From: Dyella sp. AtDHG13
GTDB taxonomy: Bacteria > Pseudomonadota > Gammaproteobacteria > Xanthomonadales > Rhodanobacteraceae
Direction of reading: 5' to 3'
DNA length: 64,000 nucleotides
Assembly (NCBI RefSeq): GCF_003201105.1
Contig: NZ_QICJ01000014.1
Coordinates: 62,001-126,000, forward strand
Shown: positions 61,464 through 64,000 of the stretch, piece after piece
How the letters are laid out: each line of letters begins with the position of its first letter
How positions within the stretch are numbered: position 1 is the first letter of the stretch
Position numbers and translations under genes: made by a program
Notes under the pieces: model-generated
What the model saw: the letters and a program-made list of their open reading frames with translations, nothing else
The model's database searches: none
Told to the model about the DNA's origin: nothing

Positions 61464-62363
61464 ATGAAGAACGTCATCGTCATCACGGGCGCATCGAGCG
61501 GCTTTGGCCTGATGAGTGCGCGCGCCCTGGCCCATGCGGGCCACATCGTCTATGCCGGCATGCGTGAAACCGCAGGGCGTAACGCACCGCGCGTCGAGGA
61601 GATGCAGCAGTACGCTAAGGAACAGGGTGTGGATCTGCGCGCCATCGAGATGGACGTGGCCTCGCAGGCTTCCGTGGATGCCGCCATCGCGCAGATCGTC
61701 CACGCGCATCAACGGCTGGACGTGGTGATCCACAACGCGGGCCACATGGCCTACGGTCCGGCCGAAGCTTTCACGCCGGAACAGTTCGCCCAGCTCTACG
61801 ACACCAATGTGCTGAGCACGCAGCGCGTGAATCGCGCGGCCCTGCCGCAGCTGCGCAAGCAGGGAAAGGGATTGGTGGTGTGGGTGTCTTCCAGCAGCGT
61901 GCGGGGCGGCACGCCGCCGTACCTGGCGCCGTATTTCGCGGCCAAGGCGGGCATGGATTCGCTGGCGGTGAGCTACGCGGGCGAGCTGGCGCGCTGGGGC
62001 ATCGAGACCTCCATCGTGGTGCCGGGCGCCTTCACCCAGGGCACGAATCACTTCGCCCATGCGGGTGCGCCGGCCGATGACGCGGTCGCCAAGGTCTACG
62101 CCGAAGGCCCGACCCGCGACTTCGGCGAGGTGGCGTTCAAGGGCTTGGCCTCGCTGGAGCCGGCCGATGCCGACCCGGAAGCGGTCGCCCGCGCCATCGT
62201 GGCGATCGTGGACAAGCCGTTCGGCAAGCGTCCGTTCCGCGTGCATGTGGACCCGTCCGAGGACGGCGCGGAAATCGTCAACGGCGTGGCCGACCGTGTC
62301 CGCGCGGAACTGCTGCGCCGCATTGGGCTGGAGGACATCCTGCATCCCCGCATGGCGGGCTGA
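61464..62363 (+). CDS. Short-chain dehydrogenase/reductase (second copy, longer type)
   Basis: 299 residues. VITGASSGFGLMSARALA, HNAGHMAYG, SSSSVRGG and YFAAKAGMDSL (Tyr-x3-Lys as YFAAK). Longer than the first SDR, it belongs to the extended oxidoreductase-like group. AGGAGAA precedes ATG 61464. With the first SDR it forms a LysR-controlled unit. No substrate can be named. Confidence 0.92.
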   Translation: MKNVIVITGASSGFGLMSARALAHAGHIVYAGMRETAGRNAPRVEEMQQYAKEQGVDLRAIEMDVASQASVDAAIAQIVHAHQRLDVVIHNAGHMAYGPAEAFTPEQFAQLYDTNVLSTQRVNRAALPQLRKQGKGLVVWVSSSSVRGGTPPYLAPYFAAKAGMDSLAVSYAGELARWGIETSIVVPGAFTQGTNHFAHAGAPADDAVAKVYAEGPTRDFGEVAFKGLASLEPADADPEAVARAIVAIVDKPFGKRPFRVHVDPSEDGAEIVNGVADRVRAELLRRIGLEDILHPRMAG

Positions 62364-62464
62364 AGGCTTGGCGGGCGGCCACGTGCCGCCCGTCGTCGTT
62401 TCACCGAGCCGAAGGATCGATTCCGGTAAGCTACCGGGCCAAACGGTAGTCAGGCCCAATCACC

Positions 62465-63670
62465 ATGAGTCTTGCCCAACGCCGCATCCTGCTGGGCGTG
62501 TCCGGCGGCATCGCTGCCTACAAATCGTGCGAGCTGGTTCGCCGCCTGCGCGACCTCGGTGCCGAGGTGCGCGTGGTGATGACCGAGAACGCCGCGCATT
62601 TCGTCAGCGCCACCACGTTCCAGGCGCTGTCCGGCCAGCCGGTGCGCACCAGCCTGTGGGATGCCGAGGCCGAGGCGGCCATGGGCCATATCGAACTGGC
62701 GCGCTGGGCCGAGCGCATCGTCATCGCCCCGGCCAGCGCCGACCTGATCGCCCGCCTCGCGCACGGCATGGCGAACGACCTGCTCACCACCGTCTGCCTC
62801 GCCAGCGCCGCGCCGCTCTACGTCGCGCCCGCGATGAACCAGCAGATGTGGGCGCACCCGGCCGTGCAGGCCAACGTGGACACCTTGCGCCAGCGCGGCG
62901 TGCACCTGCTGGGTCCCGCTTCGGGCGACCAGGCCTGCGGCGACATCGGTTCGGGCCGCATGCTGGAACCGCTGGAACTGCGCGAAGCCATCGTCGCCTC
63001 CTTCGGCGCGCAACTGTTGCGCGGGCTCAAGGTGGTGGTGAGCGCCGGCCCGACCTACGAAGACATCGACCCGGTGCGCTTCATCGGCAATCGCAGCTCC
63101 GGCCGCATGGGTTTCGCCGTGGCGGAAGCCGCCGCGCAGGCTGGCGCCGACGTCACGCTGGTGGCCGGCCCGGTGAGCATGGCGACGCCGCCCGGCATCA
63201 CGCGGCGCATCGACGTGCGCAGCGCCGCGCAGATGCGCGATGCGGTGGTCGGCGCATCGACGGGCGCGGACATCTATATCGCCGCCGCCGCCGTGGGCGA
63301 TTACCGTCCCGCCGAAGTGGCCGACCACAAGCTCAAGAAGCGCGATGGCGCCCCGCTGGAACTGCGTCTGGCCGAGAACCCGGACATCCTCGCTACGCTG
63401 GCTGCGCAAACCGTGCGCCCCTTCTTGGTCGGATTCGCCGCGGAAACGCATGATGTGGAGCGTTACGCGCAAGACAAACTCAAGCGCAAGGGATTGGACA
63501 TGATTGCCGCCAACCAGGTGGGCGGGGGTCTCGGTTTCGAGGCCGCCGACAATGCGCTCACGCTTTATGGCCCCGATGGCGCCATCGAGTTGCCACGCGC
63601 ATCGAAGACGGAGCTGGCGCGCCAGCTGGTGGCCAAGGTGGCCGAGCGGTACCGGGCGGTGCGCCCGTGA
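62465..63670 (+). CDS. coaBC: Bifunctional phosphopantothenoylcysteine decarboxylase / synthase
   Basis: 401 residues. CoaC half: [19 protein letters not shown] (PXMNxxMW) and the CGDIGSGRM loop. CoaB half from about residue 190: [31 protein letters not shown] and the KLKK nucleotide loop. It makes 4'-phosphopantetheine for coenzyme A. The stop overlaps the dut start. Confidence 0.96.
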   Translation: MSLAQRRILLGVSGGIAAYKSCELVRRLRDLGAEVRVVMTENAAHFVSATTFQALSGQPVRTSLWDAEAEAAMGHIELARWAERIVIAPASADLIARLAHGMANDLLTTVCLASAAPLYVAPAMNQQMWAHPAVQANVDTLRQRGVHLLGPASGDQACGDIGSGRMLEPLELREAIVASFGAQLLRGLKVVVSAGPTYEDIDPVRFIGNRSSGRMGFAVAEAAAQAGADVTLVAGPVSMATPPGITRRIDVRSAAQMRDAVVGASTGADIYIAAAAVGDYRPAEVADHKLKKRDGAPLELRLAENPDILATLAAQTVRPFLVGFAAETHDVERYAQDKLKRKGLDMIAANQVGGGLGFEAADNALTLYGPDGAIELPRASKTELARQLVAKVAERYRAVRP

Positions 63671-64000
63671 CGGTGGGGAACGGGATCGACGTCGAGCTGA
63701 AGATTCTCGATCCGCGCCTGGGTGATTCGATTCCGCTGCCGCAAGCCGCCACCGTCGGCAGCGCCGGCATGGACCTGCGTGCCACCATCGACGCGCCGCT
63801 GACCCTGCAGCCCGGCGAGAGCGTGCTGGTGCCCAGCGGCATGGCCATCCACATCGGCGATCCGGGCTGGTGCGCGCTGATCGTGCCGCGCTCGGGCCTG
63901 GGCCATAAGCACGGCCTGGTCATGGGCAACCTGGTCGGCGTCATTGACGCCGACTACCAGGGGCCCTTGATGATTTCGTGCTGGAACCGCGGCACCCAGC
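63667..64000 (+). CDS. dut: dUTP diphosphatase (3' end outside the window)
   Basis: GTG 63667 overlaps the coaBC stop by 4 nt. The visible 111 residues include motif 1 (GSAGMDLRA), motif 2 ([10 protein letters not shown]) and motif 3 (GVIDADYQG), all standard for dUTPase. It hydrolyses dUTP to dUMP. The coaBC-dut order is the usual one in many gammaproteobacteria. Confidence 0.95.
   Translation, partial: MTVGNGIDVELKILDPRLGDSIPLPQAATVGSAGMDLRATIDAPLTLQPGESVLVPSGMAIHIGDPGWCALIVPRSGLGHKHGLVMGNLVGVIDADYQGPLMISCWNRGTQ

Noticed and set aside
60692-62363. Two SDR genes and LysR as ICE cargo
   Set aside because: They lie beyond the radC junction on the chromosomal side and are followed by coaBC-dut, so they are taken as host genes.

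Overview
The window holds most of a large integrative and conjugative element (ICE) lying in the radC gene of a gammaproteobacterial chromosome. The last 5 kb (radC 5' part, LysR, two SDR genes, coaBC, dut) is ordinary chromosome; a radC-coaBC-dut neighbourhood suggests a Xanthomonadales (Rhodanobacteraceae/Xanthomonadaceae-like) host. The rest is element DNA of a backbone type I associate with Rhizobiales and other proteobacteria. The radC frame runs intact to the conserved Asn-His-Pro motif and then into foreign sequence, next to a tyrosine integrase. The left end of the element and the other half of radC lie outside the window.

Layout. 1-4.5 kb: end of a fused outer-membrane barrel/OprB porin, a Na/Pi cotransporter and a LysR regulator. 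4.5-14 kb, minus strand: a complete mating-pair-formation operon trbB-C-D-E-J-K-L-F-G-I plus DUF2274, mostly with 1-4 nt overlaps. 14-20.4 kb: CopG regulator, TraG coupling protein, VirD2-like relaxase, lytic transglycosylase, TraF peptidase, DUF2840. 20.4-24.3 kb: ParG-like protein, ParA, RepA, AlpA-like HTH, two DUF2285-type proteins (one frameshifted) and an XRE regulator. RepA's 3' end contains iteron-like repeats and DnaA-box-like sites.

Accessory region 24.4-31 kb: a frameshifted tandem-receiver protein and a metal cluster (zinc-ribbon protein, ZIP transporter, MerR regulator, P1B ATPase) tied together by three copies of one MerR-type operator. The ATPase and a flavin reductase both carry internal deletions. 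31-41 kb is the second backbone block: DUF2493, Toprim, a 1444-residue methyltransferase/strawberry-notch helicase, DUF4326, DUF6117 and a large ParB. 41-47.4 kb is a transporter island (His-tailed DMT exporter, Kup, MgtE-N/CBS protein, Nramp). 49-50.6 kb carries DUF2958 and the ArdC-type antirestriction protein.

The right flank of the element holds a GbsR regulator with a divergent membrane gene, a candidate defence operon hipB-hipA-(Rad50-like ATPase with zinc-hook CxxC), mntP under a yybP-ykoY manganese riboswitch, and the integrase. Two families of conserved, structured 5' leaders precede backbone genes: one before ardC, parB and the strawberry-notch gene, the other before the DUF736 and DUF2493 genes. 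These leaders, the hipBA-ATPase operon and the origin-like repA tail are the most interesting observations. No rRNA, tRNA or CRISPR array was recognised.
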